DNA of 64,000 nt, taken from NCBI GenBank assembly GCA_039707655.1, contig CM077670.1, forward strand, positions 142,270,001-142,334,000. Reading direction: 5' to 3'. Positions 43,970 to 57,526 of the stretch are shown here, one piece after another. The translations under genes were made by a program, and so were the position numbers. The stretch's first letter is position 1, and every line of letters starts with the position of its first letter. This DNA is from Elymus sibiricus (Eukaryota > Streptophyta > Magnoliopsida > Poales > Poaceae). Under the pieces are notes generated by a model. It saw nothing but the letters and a program-made list of their open reading frames with translations, was not told the DNA's origin and ran no database searches.

Positions 43970-46018
43970 CTATAGAGCTAAACGTCGCTCTGGGCTCGAT
44001 CTCCTGCAGCTCCTAGTGTGCGTCGATAGAGTGGAGAGAAGCACATCTGCAAATGCTTCTAACAAGGTCTGCTGTACTGGAGGGGTAGAAACAACTGGAG
44101 AAACTGACGGTGCAACTGATAGAGTAGCAGCTGGAGCAGATACTATGGCTCTGGTGTCACTGAAAGGCACTGCTGCTGATCTGGGCATCTTCTGGAACTG
44201 AGTGGTCGTTGGAAGACCAGTGCCAACATCCTCATCATCACTGCTGGAGCCCATCTTGGCTTCGTCTACCTCCTTCTTCAGACTATCAACTGTGGTCGCT
44301 AGCTCGGTGACCTTGACATCCAAGGCATGGAACTTTGTTTCCACTATCCTCTGGGGGCTCTCTTGGTTCATCACGAGGTTGGGCAAACTCCGCTCGATCC
44401 ACTGAGAAGCATGGAGAAGATATGCCATCTGATCAGCCTTAGTCTTCAATAGGGGGACTGTGGAAGAGCTGGGTTCTGGAGCAGCTGTCTCAGCCTGTGC
44501 CTGTGCTGCAATAGAGGTAGGATGAGAGGGACTCGTCGTCATGGTGCAATCCTCTAGCTCTGGCTGTAGCGGCAGGTGCAGACGATCAAGTAGGTAAACT
44601 TTGCTGCCATCTTTGGAGATGATAAGCATCTGGATATGCGGTGCAAACCCACAAAATCATTTCTGATCCGCAGCAGTCCTCTTGATTGTCTCAACAATCA
44701 CATCCATCACCTTGAACCTGGTGAAGCCATCCACAAGATGTAGCATGTTGATAGAATGGCCTCTGATCATCTTGTCATCTCCAGATTTAGGCATAAGTGT
44801 GTGCCTCAGTATAGTGTTGATAGTGGCTAGCCTTGGCAGTAGATAATAGACAGATCCCAGCTTGGGTATCTTCTTGTAGTTCTCGGGGATCGGTCCATAC
44901 ATGTCCTTCATGGAGTTGTGATCCATCTTGCCCTTGGCATACACATCAACATCTTTCTCCTCAGCATCTGGAGCACCTATCAAAGCAGCCCACTCTGCAA
45001 TACTGGACTGGTATCTCACTCCCTCTGACATCCACACAATCTTTCCATTGGGATAGAAGTGTGTGGTGGAGTAGAATTGCATGATTAGCTCGTCTGTACA
45101 TGCAGTCATCTTTGTTCCAATGAACTCATCAATGCCAATTGTCTTGAAGTTTTCATGCACATTGGGAAAGTTGTCCTCATTCTCATCAATGTATTCCCAG
45201 TCTACCCATCTCATATCGCTGACTACTGGGCTCTTGTCAAGGAGGACTGTCTCATAGAAGTCTTGTTGCTCCTTGGTGTGGAATCGATAGTCCACAGCAG
45301 TTCTCGTCCTGACAGAGTAGGGGTCTGACTCTCTCCATTTCCTCAATCCCTTGTCTTTTCTCTCCTTCATGTTCTCTGCTACTGGGTGATTATCATCATT
45401 TTCAGGCAATCTGGGTCTGAGCTTCTTGAGTACTACGCCTTCATCATCATCTTCTTCTGTCCTCTCAGGCACTTGGGCCTTGTTCTTCTCTACAGCTGAT
45501 ATATCTCTGATAGTCTTGCCCTTGGGCTTGGTAGCAGTAGCAGTAGACTTGGCCTTGGAAGTAGTGCAGCCTTCTTGGGCATAACATTAGCCATCAACTT
45601 CCTCTGCATGGGATGTGGTGCATCTGCAGCTGGCTCTTCTTCCTCTGGCTCATCATTGACCATAAAAGGTCTCCTGAAGACAATTTGAGTAGTTTGCTTT
45701 CTCTGTCTTTTCTTGCCTGTCTTCTTTGCCATAGACTTGGGCTGGCTCAAGCGTGAACCTCCTAGGTTCTCACTGGTGGGGGCAATGCCTCTCTTGGCAG
45801 CAGTAGACTGAGAGATCTTCCTGGCAACAACTCTCTCTTTCTGAGTATTGTCATACTCCTTTCTGACAACAGCTTTCTTCTTTGAAGTTACTTCCTCTGG
45901 CTGGAAGTATGAGTCATCTTCATCTGATTTCACTTCTTCCTGGCCCTAGTAGCTACCTTAGGAAGACTGTGAGAGCTGGGGGTGCCTGGGTCTTGAAAAC
46001 TGCCCACAGGACTAGTGC
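43970..46018 (-). pseudogene. Second ORF of element G, main part (putative plant transposon protein)
   Basis: The central part reads RFHTKEQQDFYETVLLDKSP, VVSDMRWVDWEYIDENEDNF, FYPNGKIVWMSEGVRYQSS, WAALIGAPDAEEKDV, LGSVYYLLPRLATINTILRH and MIRGHSINMLHLVDGFTRF. I associate this pattern with the domain named putative plant transposon protein (PF20167 from memory). The N-terminus is Lys/Glu/Ser-rich with basic KKTGKKRQRK stretches. The C-terminus has a predicted coiled coil around ALDVKVTELATTVDSLKKEV. Breaks: E inserted at 46018, one-base frameshifts near 45935 and near 45570, and a TGA at 44657-44659 (CGA-type site). The function is unknown. Its place after gag recalls the envelope-like ORF of Sireviruses, but I see no signal peptide or membrane segment. 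Confidence 0.65.
46014..46018 (+). repeat. Target-site duplication of element E, left copy
   Basis: AGTGC here and at 57522-57526 flank E exactly. Confidence 0.92.
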
Positions 46019-49000
46019 TATCACGTCCAATATGTGGTCCTATTCTCAGGGGACTCGAAAATCCCACTAAGGATAGAAGCACATATCGGAGACGCTTCGC
46101 AAGGTGGATATCGTTACATCATACCATGTACTGAACATATGAGAATACCAGATAAAGGCTTACACTCGCCACAAGCTACAGCATAATACATGAATACAAC
46201 AGTACATCAAACATCATACAGAAGAGCAGGATCTGACTACGGATGAAATCAAATGAAAAAGAAGAACGACGTCCACCCTGCTAATCCCAGGCTGCCAACC
46301 AGGAACCCATCCTATGATCGACGAAGAAGAAGAAGCAGAAGAAGAACTCTAAAAGCAAACATGCATCGCTCTCACGTCAAAGCATCGCTTTACCTGTACC
46401 TGCAACTGTTGTTGTAGTAATCTGTGAGCCACGAGGACTCAGCAATCCCATAACCATGGGAAACAAGACTATCAAAGCTTAAATGGGTATGGAAGGGTAA
46501 GGTGGTGAGGTTGCAGCAATCACTAAGCATTGTATGGTGGCTAACTTATGAGTACAAGAATAAGAAGAGTAACTACGCATAACGGTCGCAATCTAGTAAT
46601 GATCAAGAAGTGATCCTGAACACCTACTTACGAGTACAAACATAACCCCACCGTGTTCTCTTCTCGAACTTCCTCGAAAAGAGACGATCACGGTTATGCA
46701 CACGGTTGGTGTATTTTAATTATTATTAATGTCAATTTCTCTACAACCGGAGGTTATAAATTTCCAAGTCGCCACATAACCGCGGGCACGGCTTCGCTTA
46801 AACCCTGCAGGGGTGTTCCAACCTGGTCCATCACAAACCAACACAAGCTGCAGTGGAAAGACCTCAACCTCAAGAAAACCCGATCAACCTTGAGTCAGCC
46901 CGAAGTATCCTCGGAATCCCGGTGCACAAGACATTTCGACAATGGTAAACAAGTCCAGCAAGACCTCCCGGCGTGCCGACGCCGTGATAGTAGCCGCGCG
47001 TATCTCGTCTCAGGCCACGACCGGATGAGATGAGCATAGCGTACAACAACTGAGACCCGAGTTGCCCCGGGGAAGCCGCAAACGACTCTGTTTTGGACCA
47101 ACACCATCGGCACTGGCCCACCTGTATTATGTTGAATTAAGAATCCCTGGGGACGCGACCCCCTATGCAAAATTAATTAATTAATTTAGTATTATTATGT
47201 TGGCAAATGTTAAAACCAAAGTTGGGCCTTGCTGGAAGTGTTTATTCAAAGCGAACTGTCAAGAGGGTCCCATAACCCTTTAGCATGTTAGGAACGCTAA
47301 TCAAGGAACATAACACCGGTATTATGGAAACTAGGGTGGCATGAGTGGAACAAAACACTAGGAAAAAGGCCGAGCTTTCCACCCACAACCAGGTATATAG
47401 ATGCATTAATTAAATAAGAGATATTGTGATATCCCAACATATCCATGTCCCAACATGGAACAACCTGCAACTAGCAACTCTACAAGAAAGGGGCTGAGCA
47501 AAGCAGTAACATAGCCAAACAACGGTTTGCTGGGTAGGGTGGTTAGAGGGTATATCATGGCATATGAGAGGCTGACATATATGTGGTAGGAAGCGTGACA
47601 TAGCGATAGCAACGAGACAACTAGCAAGCAAAGATAGTAGAGATATCCAAGGTCATGATCATCTTGCCTGAAATCCCGCTAGGAAGAAGACCGAATCCAT
47701 GAAGAAGACGAACACGCGTAGTCGAACGAATCCTCACAATCGCAACATATCTGGACTATCGAGAAGAAGCACAACCGGAAAGAAACAAACAACATGGTAA
47801 ACACACAAACATAATCATGGCATAATGCACAGTCAAGTATGGTGCATGTCCGGTTTAATGAGGCATGGCATGGCAAGATGCAACAACCAAATACTACACA
47901 TTAAGTGAAGCTCAATATGCAACGAGTTGCATATTGACGAAACTCCACACCAATTATTTAGTTCAATCCCGTTTATGCTACTCATCAATATTAAATGTTG
48001 TTAAACATGGCAAGAGATGAAGCATGATTAAACTACCTATCTAGGCAATTTAAATGAGGCCGGAAACAACCAAGAACAATTCCGGAAAATCCCCATATGT
48101 AAAATTTCGAATTTGGTACTGTTCTGCCCTAAACACATTTTTAATGTTGTTAAACAGCAAAAGTAAGTGCACCATGTTAATCTACACATTTTTCTAGACC
48201 ATTTACATATAAAGTTTATTTAATTCGGAGCTACGGTTATTTAGTTAAGAAATAAACCATTTTAGCATGCCATTTATGCAAAATATATGCAAACAGCAAG
48301 TTAAACATTTTAAACATGGATGAAGGTTGGAAATTGTGAAACTACACAAAATTCTAAGCATTTTACATATATAAATCATTTTAATCCGATGCACGGTTAT
48401 TAAGTTATTACATGCATGAAGTTAGAGGGGTTTTCTGTAAAACTGCAATTCACTGGATAATTGCGAAATTCGCCGACAGGAAAAAAACAATGAACGGGCC
48501 GAATCTGGGAACAGGGGCACATGGGCGTCGGATAGCAATATGGTGCATGGGTGCAGGATAGAGGGCCGACGCTCACCAGAGGGTCCTGGGACCGATCGGT
48601 GCAGCGGACGGAGATGATCCGTTTGGTTCGAGGAACGACGCGATCCCGATGGAGAAGTGAACGACGCGGTGCCGGGACGAAGATGGGGATGGTGCGGCGC
48701 GGGGACGAGGACATGCAGAGGGCTCCGTTTGGTTTGTAGGACGGCTCAGTTCTGCGACGGAACTCGACGGGGCGGTCCAGGCGGAGGTTGGCCATGGCGG
48801 GTGCTGGTTTCCGGCGACGTGGGGGTGATGCGGCTGCGGGGTCCAGCGGGGCCTGGCCGGATCCCGGCGGATCTGGCCCCGAGGAATCCATTCCTGGCAG
48901 CGGCAGCGTCCAGCGACGCGAGGACGGCCGGTGGCGGAGCTCGGGCCACGCTCATCCATCCATGGCATCCTGGTGATGCTGGACAGGAGAGAGAAAAGAG

Positions 49001-49979
49001 GTGAGAGGAGGAAGGGGAAGGCCGGAGGAAGGAGAAGGAAGAGTCCGGGCGCGGCGACCTGGCGGTGCGCTGGTCCGGTGGCGGCGCTCGCCAGCGCGGC
49101 AGCCGGAGGCAAGGTGCGGCGGAGGCGCACGGGGGTTGAGGAAGGAGCTCCTGCGGGAGCCCAGGCGGCGGCGAGATTCGGGCCCAGATGGGCTCGACGG
49201 GCTTCCCATGGGCTCAGGCGGGCCCGTGGCGGCTGGGAGGTACCCAAGGGCGACGTGGCGGCCTCCGGTTGGCCGAGGGCGGCGGCACAGGTGGTGGCTC
49301 GATGGGTGGCGGCGCGACAAGTGGCGGCGGGGAGCTGGTTGGGTGCGGATTTCGAGGAGGAGAGAGGTGGAAGGCTGGGGTTGCCAGATTTGGACGAGGG
49401 GGTGTCCATTTATAGGCAGGAGGGGCTAGGAGAGGGATCTGGGGGTGGTTTCGGAGCCCTCCGATCACGATCCGACGGCTCCGGTTGAGAGGGGGGGGGG
49501 GGTAGGCTGGGCCTAGGTGGGCTGTGTAGAGGGGATTGGGCCAAGAAGAGAGGGAAGATGGCAGCCCAGCACGGTTTTCGGAACATCGAAAACGTCCGAC
49601 GTTTATCCGGCTATAGTGCCACTATAGTTATCCATTGGGGCATCAAATGACCGCCGAATGGGACGAAATTTGGCAGGCGGTCTACACACAATATAATAAG
49701 ACCACACGCCAACTTTCAACCCATTCCGAAAACATTTTATTCCCACTTATAAAATAATATTTCGGAGGTGCCGCGGGCGCGTGCGAGTGTGTCGGGACTC
49801 GATACGGACAACGTAAGGGACGGGGAGAAGCCGACAACTACGAACGGATGCAAGTTTTCTAAAAACATGCGGATGAAAATGCACACGATGAGATGACGAA
49901 GTGCAACAAGCAAACGCATCACACGACAACGATGGAAATAAATGGAAGGCATCTGGATCATCGGTCTCGGGGTGTCACA
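46019..49979 (-). repeat. 3' LTR of element E
   Basis: Plus-strand limits TATCACGTCC (first base pair of the TG end mutated to TA) and GGTGTCACA. It is collinear with 53570-57521. It contains a G run at about 49487-49501, two U3 palindromes (49574-49593 and 49611-49627) and a TATA box at 49406-49417. Confidence 0.92.
49406..49417 (-). promoter_or_regulatory. TATA box, 3' LTR of E
   Basis: CCTATAAATGGA on the minus strand, about 565 bp into the LTR, followed by a GC-rich transcribed leader. The same box is conserved in the other LTR. Confidence 0.8.
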
Positions 49980-52900
49980 ACTCTCCCCCACTAACAGAAG
50001 ATCTCGACCCGAGATCTTCGGAAGGAAATGGAAGGGGAAGAGGAAGAGGACAAAGGAAGAGGTTAAACAAAGTTGCTTCTTGGACAAACGAGTGAAACCA
50101 ACAAACCTCGAAGGTTGCGAAGAGTTGAATATGGCTTGAGGAACAAGCCAGAATTCAAAACCACTCTGGTTGAACCGAGATAGGCAAGGAATGAGAACGA
50201 AAGAATTCGGATAGCACTCCGGTAGAAAATAAAAGCAAAGCTTGATAAGATGAAAAGAACTTGAAAAGACGACACAACACTCCGGTAAAATGGATAAGCA
50301 AGGAAATGTCATGATCTTGGCGAAACGAGATAATGGGTCGAAGAGAGAAACACCACAATGCCTCCGAAACGAAAGAATAGAAGCTAGATCGTTGGAAAGA
50401 AAAGAACGGAGAAGAAAATGACAATTTCTACCACAATTGAATTTGCAAGCATCCTTACAAAGAAGGGTTGAACGGAGTTGCTGGAAAATCAACAACGAAA
50501 AGAATAACTTTGTTGTGGGCTTATGGAAAACATCTCAAAATTATGTGGTGACAACCGGCCACTAACAGAAACAAATATTGCTTGGGAGCAACAGGATATG
50601 CAAAACTTCTTTCACCAAGAGGATACGTTGAGAACTTGGATCATCGATAAACACCGCAAATAGCAACAATCCTTAGGATAGGCTTTAGGTGAAATCTATA
50701 CCAAGATAACTCCAACAACGAAAATGATCGGTTGAAAAGATTTGAACGAAGAGAAAAATGATGGGTTTAAATATCTCATTCCTGACAACTTGTGAATCAC
50801 GAAGGGAAATTATCAAGAATGACATAACACCACCTCAAAAGACAAGGTAGAAAGGATTTGCACTTTGAAATGCAAGACGAAGAATACTTGAGAACCAACA
50901 AGAATATTGACAAACACTTTGAGAATGAATTAAATCCTTGATGAACCACCACGAAGAAACTCTCGAAGAACTCCGGATGGATAACAAGATGATAAAAACG
51001 AAAGGAAGGTTGCAAAGAACAAGATGAAGCCTTGTGATGATTTAGATGGAGCTTCATGACGAGATAATGAGAAAAAATTTGAACTCCGGAAAAGAAAGAC
51101 GAGCAACTTTGAATCGAGAATTTATTCATCATGAACAAACTCTGGAAGAAGGAATTAAATCATCTTGATGAAATAAGAATAAGAATTATGTCATGCTTAT
51201 CCTTCATCAAATTAACTTGATGACAAGCATTGGATTGGCATGCCACTTATTCTTCTTGAAAAGATTGAAGATAGATATAGCACAAACTTGGGAAGGTCTT
51301 CAACGAACCACCGGTAGGATTTTGAAAGAACGAATGAATTGATATGATAACAAAAGGAAGATGAATCTTGAACAAACCACCATAAGAATTGAAAATGAAT
51401 GAAGGAAAAGCACGAATCACCGAGAAGAATTAGAAAACCAATGAAGGTACTTGAGGGAATTTGATACAATAGAACAAAGAGATCACGAGCTAATTAAAGA
51501 ATACTTGAACGAAGCACCGGAAAAATTAGAGAATGACAGATGAACGTTGAGAATGAATAATTCTTCTACAATGACGGCCTTCGGAGAATCGAAAATGGAA
51601 AGAACTTCTGAAATCCTCTGGATGGGTATGAAAATGATTTCTCAAAATCGAAAATGATTTAAGAGGATAGCCTCAACCTTGAATCACGAATCTTTGGGAG
51701 AACGGACCAAGATTTAAGAGAAACTCTTCTTCAGTCTTCAATGCTGAGAATGGCGATGAGAAACCACCATGATAAAGAATTTGTGAGATACTCCGGAGTA
51801 ACGAAGAATAGAGAGGTTGAACCAAAGATGAAAATAATACGAAGGCGAACTTGGAGAAGGCAATTGACTGATGAAAATTCATTCTTACGTCAAACTTTTG
51901 AGAGAATTTGAGAATAACTCCGGAAAAATTAGAAGAGTCAAGTAAGATCCTGGGAAAAGACCTGTGGGTTATGGGCCCACTCAAAAGAAACACCGTTGGA
52001 ATTGATCACTTGAAGAGATTGCACCGGTTGATTTGGAAGACTTGAATGAGGTAACAATCGCGAAATAGCTCGAACGGATCTTGAATGTAAAGATGAATCT
52101 TCTGAGATAATTTCTGCACTCCGGATATGAATAGAGAGAGGTGAATCAACAAGAGAGGCTTGGGTAAGAATTTCCAACATGGGAAATATTTGAATCGATG
52201 AAAGGAAAATGATCAACACCGAAAGCTTGAATTACATCCACCGGAGAAGAAACGAGAACGAAGAATGATGAACTTGTAGCTCCTGAGCATCTTCACGAGA
52301 ATCACCGGTTAAGAACGTTAAAGGAAAAGAATGGAAAGACTTCTCGCGAATAAAATGGATACTTGATTTGAGAATTTTGACTCCGCAAAGAAAAGGGTGG
52401 GAGGGTGGGAAAATAAAGACAACTTAGGATGGATGAAATGAACTCCATTGAGAAAGCCGAGAATTGATCTTGCCAATGTTGAAAGGATCGAATTAATTCA
52501 AGGAGAAGCACGTCGGTTGAAAAATAATTTACATGACAATTTCGATGATCAAGAAGGATTAGCACTCCCATAGAAATATGAGAACGACATTTAGGAAAGG
52601 CCTGGAATCAACACTTGACTTCGAAGCAACTCAAATACCACAACAAAAACAAAACAAAGGATTTGGCTTGGAGAATAAGCCGGAAACAAACTACGACAGA
52701 GATTTCGTCCGAAATTTTCGTGGTGGGGCCCACACGGGCTCGATCGTACAACGACCATCAAGTACATTGCTGCCCTTGACATACGAAGCATCCCCGAACC
52801 GTAGCAAAGCTACAAGGGTTCTTTAAGACACCACGAGACCACTGTAAAAACATCCATGAGCAGGTGGACCACTAGACGATCGAACCCCAATCTCATATCA

Positions 52901-53569
52901 TGCATCTGTCGGAAAGATATCCTAGGTAACTACTTGAATTCCCACCTAAGAACTCCCGAAACTTCTAGGTTATGCGATCAGGTTGCGGGTCCAGGAACCT
53001 ACTCATGGCAAACAACAACCTAATCAGCTGCAACTGCATCCGCAACCCTTAACACACAACCGAGAAACTTCGCAAATTCGTCTAACTCAGACCTTCGAAA
53101 ACACAGCGATACTAGTCACGGTGCATCATCCAAGCTATCTCCTCCAGTACTGGGGAAAAGTCACGGCACTATTTGCCACCACAAAAAGTATAGAAGCGTT
53201 TCGATGTCGGCGTCATCTGGTATTCTGTAACTGAAACGATAGTGAATGTGACAAGAACCCCTTGGAGCTCAACTCCCCGGGTCCAATCCATACGATCAGG
53301 AGGCACCAAGAATAGAATTCTGTCACACCGACATCGCAACGATTCCAAAAATACCCGCGTGATCCTAAAAAAAAATTTGAGTGAGAAGAGTAGTAGAATT
53401 AAAACACCTACGTCACAATTCCTCACCAGAGCGATGAAGGAGATAAGGAGTAAAAAGAATTCCTACTCTCCGATATATAACTAGACTCAAAATAGTTTTC
53501 TTCTAGACTCGTCAACGGTTCGATCAATCAAGGGGGCTCCTGCGGTCGGTCAAGGCTCTGATACCAACT
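49980..53569 (-). mobile_element. Element E interior (non-coding), with polypurine tract and primer site
   Basis: Polypurine tract at 49980-49997 (minus strand GTTAGTGGGGGAGAGT) and primer site at 53555-53566. The 3.6 kb between is AG-rich on the plus strand (GAAGAA, GGAGA runs), with no frame longer than about 115 codons and no retroelement motif. It is the undeleted reference for the damaged interior of C. Confidence 0.88.
53555..53566 (-). other. Primer-binding site of element E (initiator Met tRNA)
   Basis: GCTCTGATACCA on the plus strand, i.e. TGGTATCAGAGC on the element strand, three bases inside the LTR. Confidence 0.95.
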
Positions 53570-56500
53570 TGTCACGCCCAATATGCGGTCCTATTCTCAG
53601 GGGACTCGAAAATCCCACTAAGGATAGAAGCGTATATCGGAGACGCTTCGCAAGGTGGATATCGTTACATCATACCATTTATTGAATAGATGAGAATACT
53701 AGATAAAGGCTTACACTCGCCACAAGCTACAACATAATACATGAATACAACAGTACATCAAACATCATACAGAAGAGCAGGATCCGACTACGGATGAAAT
53801 CAAATGAAAAAGAAGAACGATGTCCACCCTGCTAATCTCAGGCTGCCAACCGGGAACCCATCCTATGATCGACGAAGAAGATGAAGCAGAAGAAGAACTC
53901 CACAAGCAAACATGCATTGCTCTCATGTCATCTGCAACTGCTGTTGTAGTAATCTGTGAGCCACGAGGACTCAGCAATCCCATAACCATGGGTAACAAGA
54001 CTATCAAAGCATAAATGGGTATGGAAGGGTAAGGTGGTGAGGTTGCAGCAAGCACTAAGCATTGTATGGTGGCTAACTTACGAGTACAAGAATAAGAAGA
54101 GTAACTACGCATAACGGTCGCAATCTAGTAATGATCAAGAAGTGATCCTGAACACCTACTTACGAGTACAAACATAACCCCACCGTGTTCTCTTCTCGAA
54201 CTTCCTCGAAAAGAGATGATCACGGTTATGCACGCGGTTCGTGTATTTTAATTAGGATTAGTGTCAAGTTCTCTACAACTGGAGGTTATAAATTTCCAAG
54301 TCGCCACATAACCGCGGGCACGGCTTCGCGTAAGATTTAACCCTGCAGGGGTGTTCCAACCTGGTCCATCACAAACCAACACAAGCTGCGGTGGAAACAC
54401 CTCAACCTCAAGAAAACCCGATCAACCTTGAGTCAGCCCGAAGTATCCTCGGAATCCCGGTGCACAAGACATTTCGACAATGGTAAACAAGTCCAGCAAG
54501 ACCTCCCGGCGTGCCGACACCCTGATAGTAGCCGCGCGTATCTCGTCTCAGGCCATGATCGGATGAGCACAGCGTAAAGCAACTGAGACCCGAGTTGCCC
54601 CGGGGGAAGCCACAAACGACTGTTTTGGACCAACACCATCGGCACTGGCCCACCTGTATTATGTTGAATTAAGAATCCCCGGGGACGCGACCCCCTATGC
54701 AAAATTAATTAATCAATTCAGTATTATTATGTTGGCAAATGTTAAAACCAAAGTTGGGCCTTGCTGGAAGCGTTTATTCAAAGCGAACTGTCAAGAGGGT
54801 CCCATAACCCCTGAGCATGTTAGGAACTCTAATCAAGGAACATAACACCGGTATTACGGAAACTAGGGCGATGAGTGGAACAAAACACTAGGCAAAAGGT
54901 CGAGCCTTCAACCCACAACCAGGTATATAGATGCATTAATTAAATAAGAGATATTGTCATATCCCAACATATCCATGTCCCAACATGAAACAACCTACAA
55001 GTGCACCTGCAAATAGCAACACTATAAGAAAGGGGCTGATCAAGGCAGTAACATAGCCAAACAACGGTTTGCTGGGTAGGGTGGTTAGAGGCTGTATCAT
55101 GGCATATGAGAGGCTGACATATATGTGGTAGGAAGCGTGACATAGCGATAGCAACGAGACAACTAGCAAGCAAAGATAGTAGAGATATCCAAGGTCATGA
55201 TCATCTTGCCTGAAATCCTGCTAGGAAGAAGACTGAATCCATGAAGAAGACGAACACGCGTAGTCGAACGAATCCTCACAATCGCAACATATCCGGACTA
55301 TCGAGAAGAAGCACAACCGGAAAGAAACAAACAACATGGTAAACACACAAACATAATCATGGCATAATGCACAGTCAAGTATGGTGCATGTCCGGTTTAA
55401 TGAGGCATGGCATGGCAAGATGCAACAACCAAATACTACACATTAAGTGAAGCTCAATATGCAACGAGTTGCATATTGACGAAACTCCACAACAATTATT
55501 TAGTTCAATCCTGTTTATGCTACTCATCAATATTAAATGTTGTTAAACATGGCAAGAGATGAAGCATGATTAAATTACCTATCCATCTAGGCAATTTAAA
55601 TGAGGCCAGAAACAACCAAGAACAATTCCGGAAAATCCCCATATGTAAAATTTCGAATTTGGTACTGTTCTGCCCTAAACACAATTTTAATGTTGTTAAA
55701 CAGCAAAAGTAAGCGCACCATGTTAATCTACACATTTTTCTAGACCATTTACATATAAAGTTTATTTAATTCGGAGCTACGGTTATTTAGTTAAGAAATA
55801 AACCATTTTAGCATGCCATTTATGCAAAATATATGCAAACAGCAAGTTAAACATTTTAAACATGGATGAAGGTTGGAAATTGTGAAACTACATAAAATTC
55901 TAAGCATTTTACGTATATAAATCATTTTAATCTGATGCACGGTTATTAAGTTATTACATGCATGATGTTAGAGGAGTTTTCTGTAAAACTGCAATTCACT
56001 GGATAATTGCGAAATTCGCCGACAGGAAAAAACAATGAATGGGCTGAATCTGGGAACAGTGGCACATGGGCGTCGGATAGCAATATGGCGCATGGGCGCA
56101 GGATAGAGGGCCGACGCTCACCAGAGGGTCCTGGGACCGATCGGTGCAGCGGAGAGAGATGATTCGTTTGGTTCGAGGAACGGCGCGATCCCGATGGAGA
56201 AGTGAATGCCGCGGTGCCGGGACGAAGATGGGGATGGCGCGGCGTGGGGACGAGGTCATGCAGGGGGCTTCGTTTGGTTTGCAGGACGGCTCGGTTCCGT
56301 GACGGAACTGGACGGGGCGGTCCAGGCGGAGGTGGGCCATGGCGGGTGCTGGTTTCCGGCGACGTGGGGGCGATGCGGCGGTGGGGTCCGGCGGGGCCTG
56401 GCCGGATCCGGGCGGATCTGGCCCCGAGGAACCCATTCCTGGCGGCGGCGGCGTCCAGCGACGCAAGGACAGCCGGTGGCGGAGCTCGGGCCGCGCTCAT

Positions 56501-57521
56501 CCATCCATGGCGTCCTGGTGATGCTGGACAGGAGAGAGAAAAGAGGTGAGAGGAGGAAGGGGAAGGCCGGAGGAAGGAGAAGGAAGAGAACGGGCGTGGC
56601 GACCTGGCGGTACGCTGGTCCGGCGGCGGCGCTTGCCAGCGCGGCAGCCGGAGGCAAGGTGCGGCGGAGGCGCACGGGGGTTGCGGGAGGAGCTCCTGCG
56701 GGAGCCCATGCGGCTTCGAGATCCGGGCCCAGATGAGCTCGACGGGCTTCCCACGGGCTCGGGCGGGCCCGTGGCGGCTAGGAGGTACCCAAGGGCGACG
56801 TGGCGGCCTCCGGTTGGCCGAGGGCGGCGGCGTCGGTGGTGGCTCGGGGGGTGGCGGCGCGACAAGTGGCGGCGGGGAGCTGGTTCGGTGTGGATTTCGA
56901 GGAGGAGAGAGGTGGAAGGCTAGGGTTGCCAGATTTGGACGAGGGGGTGTCCATTTATAGGCAGGAGGGGCTAGGAGAGGGATCTTGGGGTTGTTTCAGA
57001 GCCCTCCGATCACGATCCGACAGCTCCGGTCAAGAGGGGGGTAGGCTGGGCCTAGGTGGGCTGTGTAGATGGGATTGGGCTAAGAAGAGAGGGAAGATGG
57101 CTGCCCGGCACGGTTTTCGGAACACCGAAAACGTCCGACGTTTATCCGGCTATAGTGCCGCTATAGTTATCCATTGGGGCATCAAATAACCTCAATATAA
57201 TAAGACGAAATTTGGCAGGCGGTCTACACGCAATATAATAAGACCGCACGCCAACTTTCAACCCATTCCGAAAACATTTTATTCCCACTTATAAAATAAT
57301 ATTTCGGAGGTGCCGCGGGCGCGTGCGAGTGTGTCGGGACTCGAAACGGACAACGGAAGGGACGAGGAGAAGCCGACCACTACGAACGGATGCAAGTTTT
57401 ATGAAAACATGCGGATGAAAATGCACACGATGACATGATGAAGTGCAACAAGCAAACGCATCACACAACAATGATGGAAATAAATGGAAGGCATCTGGAG
57501 CATCGGTCTCGGGGCGTCACA
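53570..57521 (-). repeat. 5' LTR of element E
   Basis: TGTCACGCCC to GGCGTCACA on the plus strand, 3952 bp. It differs from the other LTR by small indels, for example about 20 bp missing near 53930 and a changed segment near 57190-57210. Confidence 0.93.
56951..56962 (-). promoter_or_regulatory. TATA box, 5' LTR of E (active-position promoter)
   Basis: CCTATAAATGG on the minus strand, identical to the copy at 49406. This is the one that would drive the element transcript. Confidence 0.8.
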
Positions 57522-57526
57522 AGTGC
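57522..57526 (+). repeat. Target-site duplication of element E, right copy
   Basis: AGTGC, identical to 46014-46018. Confidence 0.92.

Larger units (their letters stand above)
46019..57521 (-). mobile_element. Element E: complete LARD-like element
   Basis: 11.5 kb with two LTRs of about 3.95 kb and a 3590-bp interior that has a Met-tRNA primer site, a polypurine tract and no protein-coding capacity. The dimensions fit the LARD class (interior about 3.5 kb). The interior and the distal 2.4 kb of the LTRs match element C, but the first part of the LTR does not. It is inserted in the second ORF of G with duplication AGTGC. Confidence 0.92.

Noticed and set aside
48573..49409. 278-codon frame in the E LTR starting at the TATA box
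   Set aside because: Its ATG lies within the TATA box, upstream of any likely transcript start, and the frame is broken in the other LTR (56256-56675).
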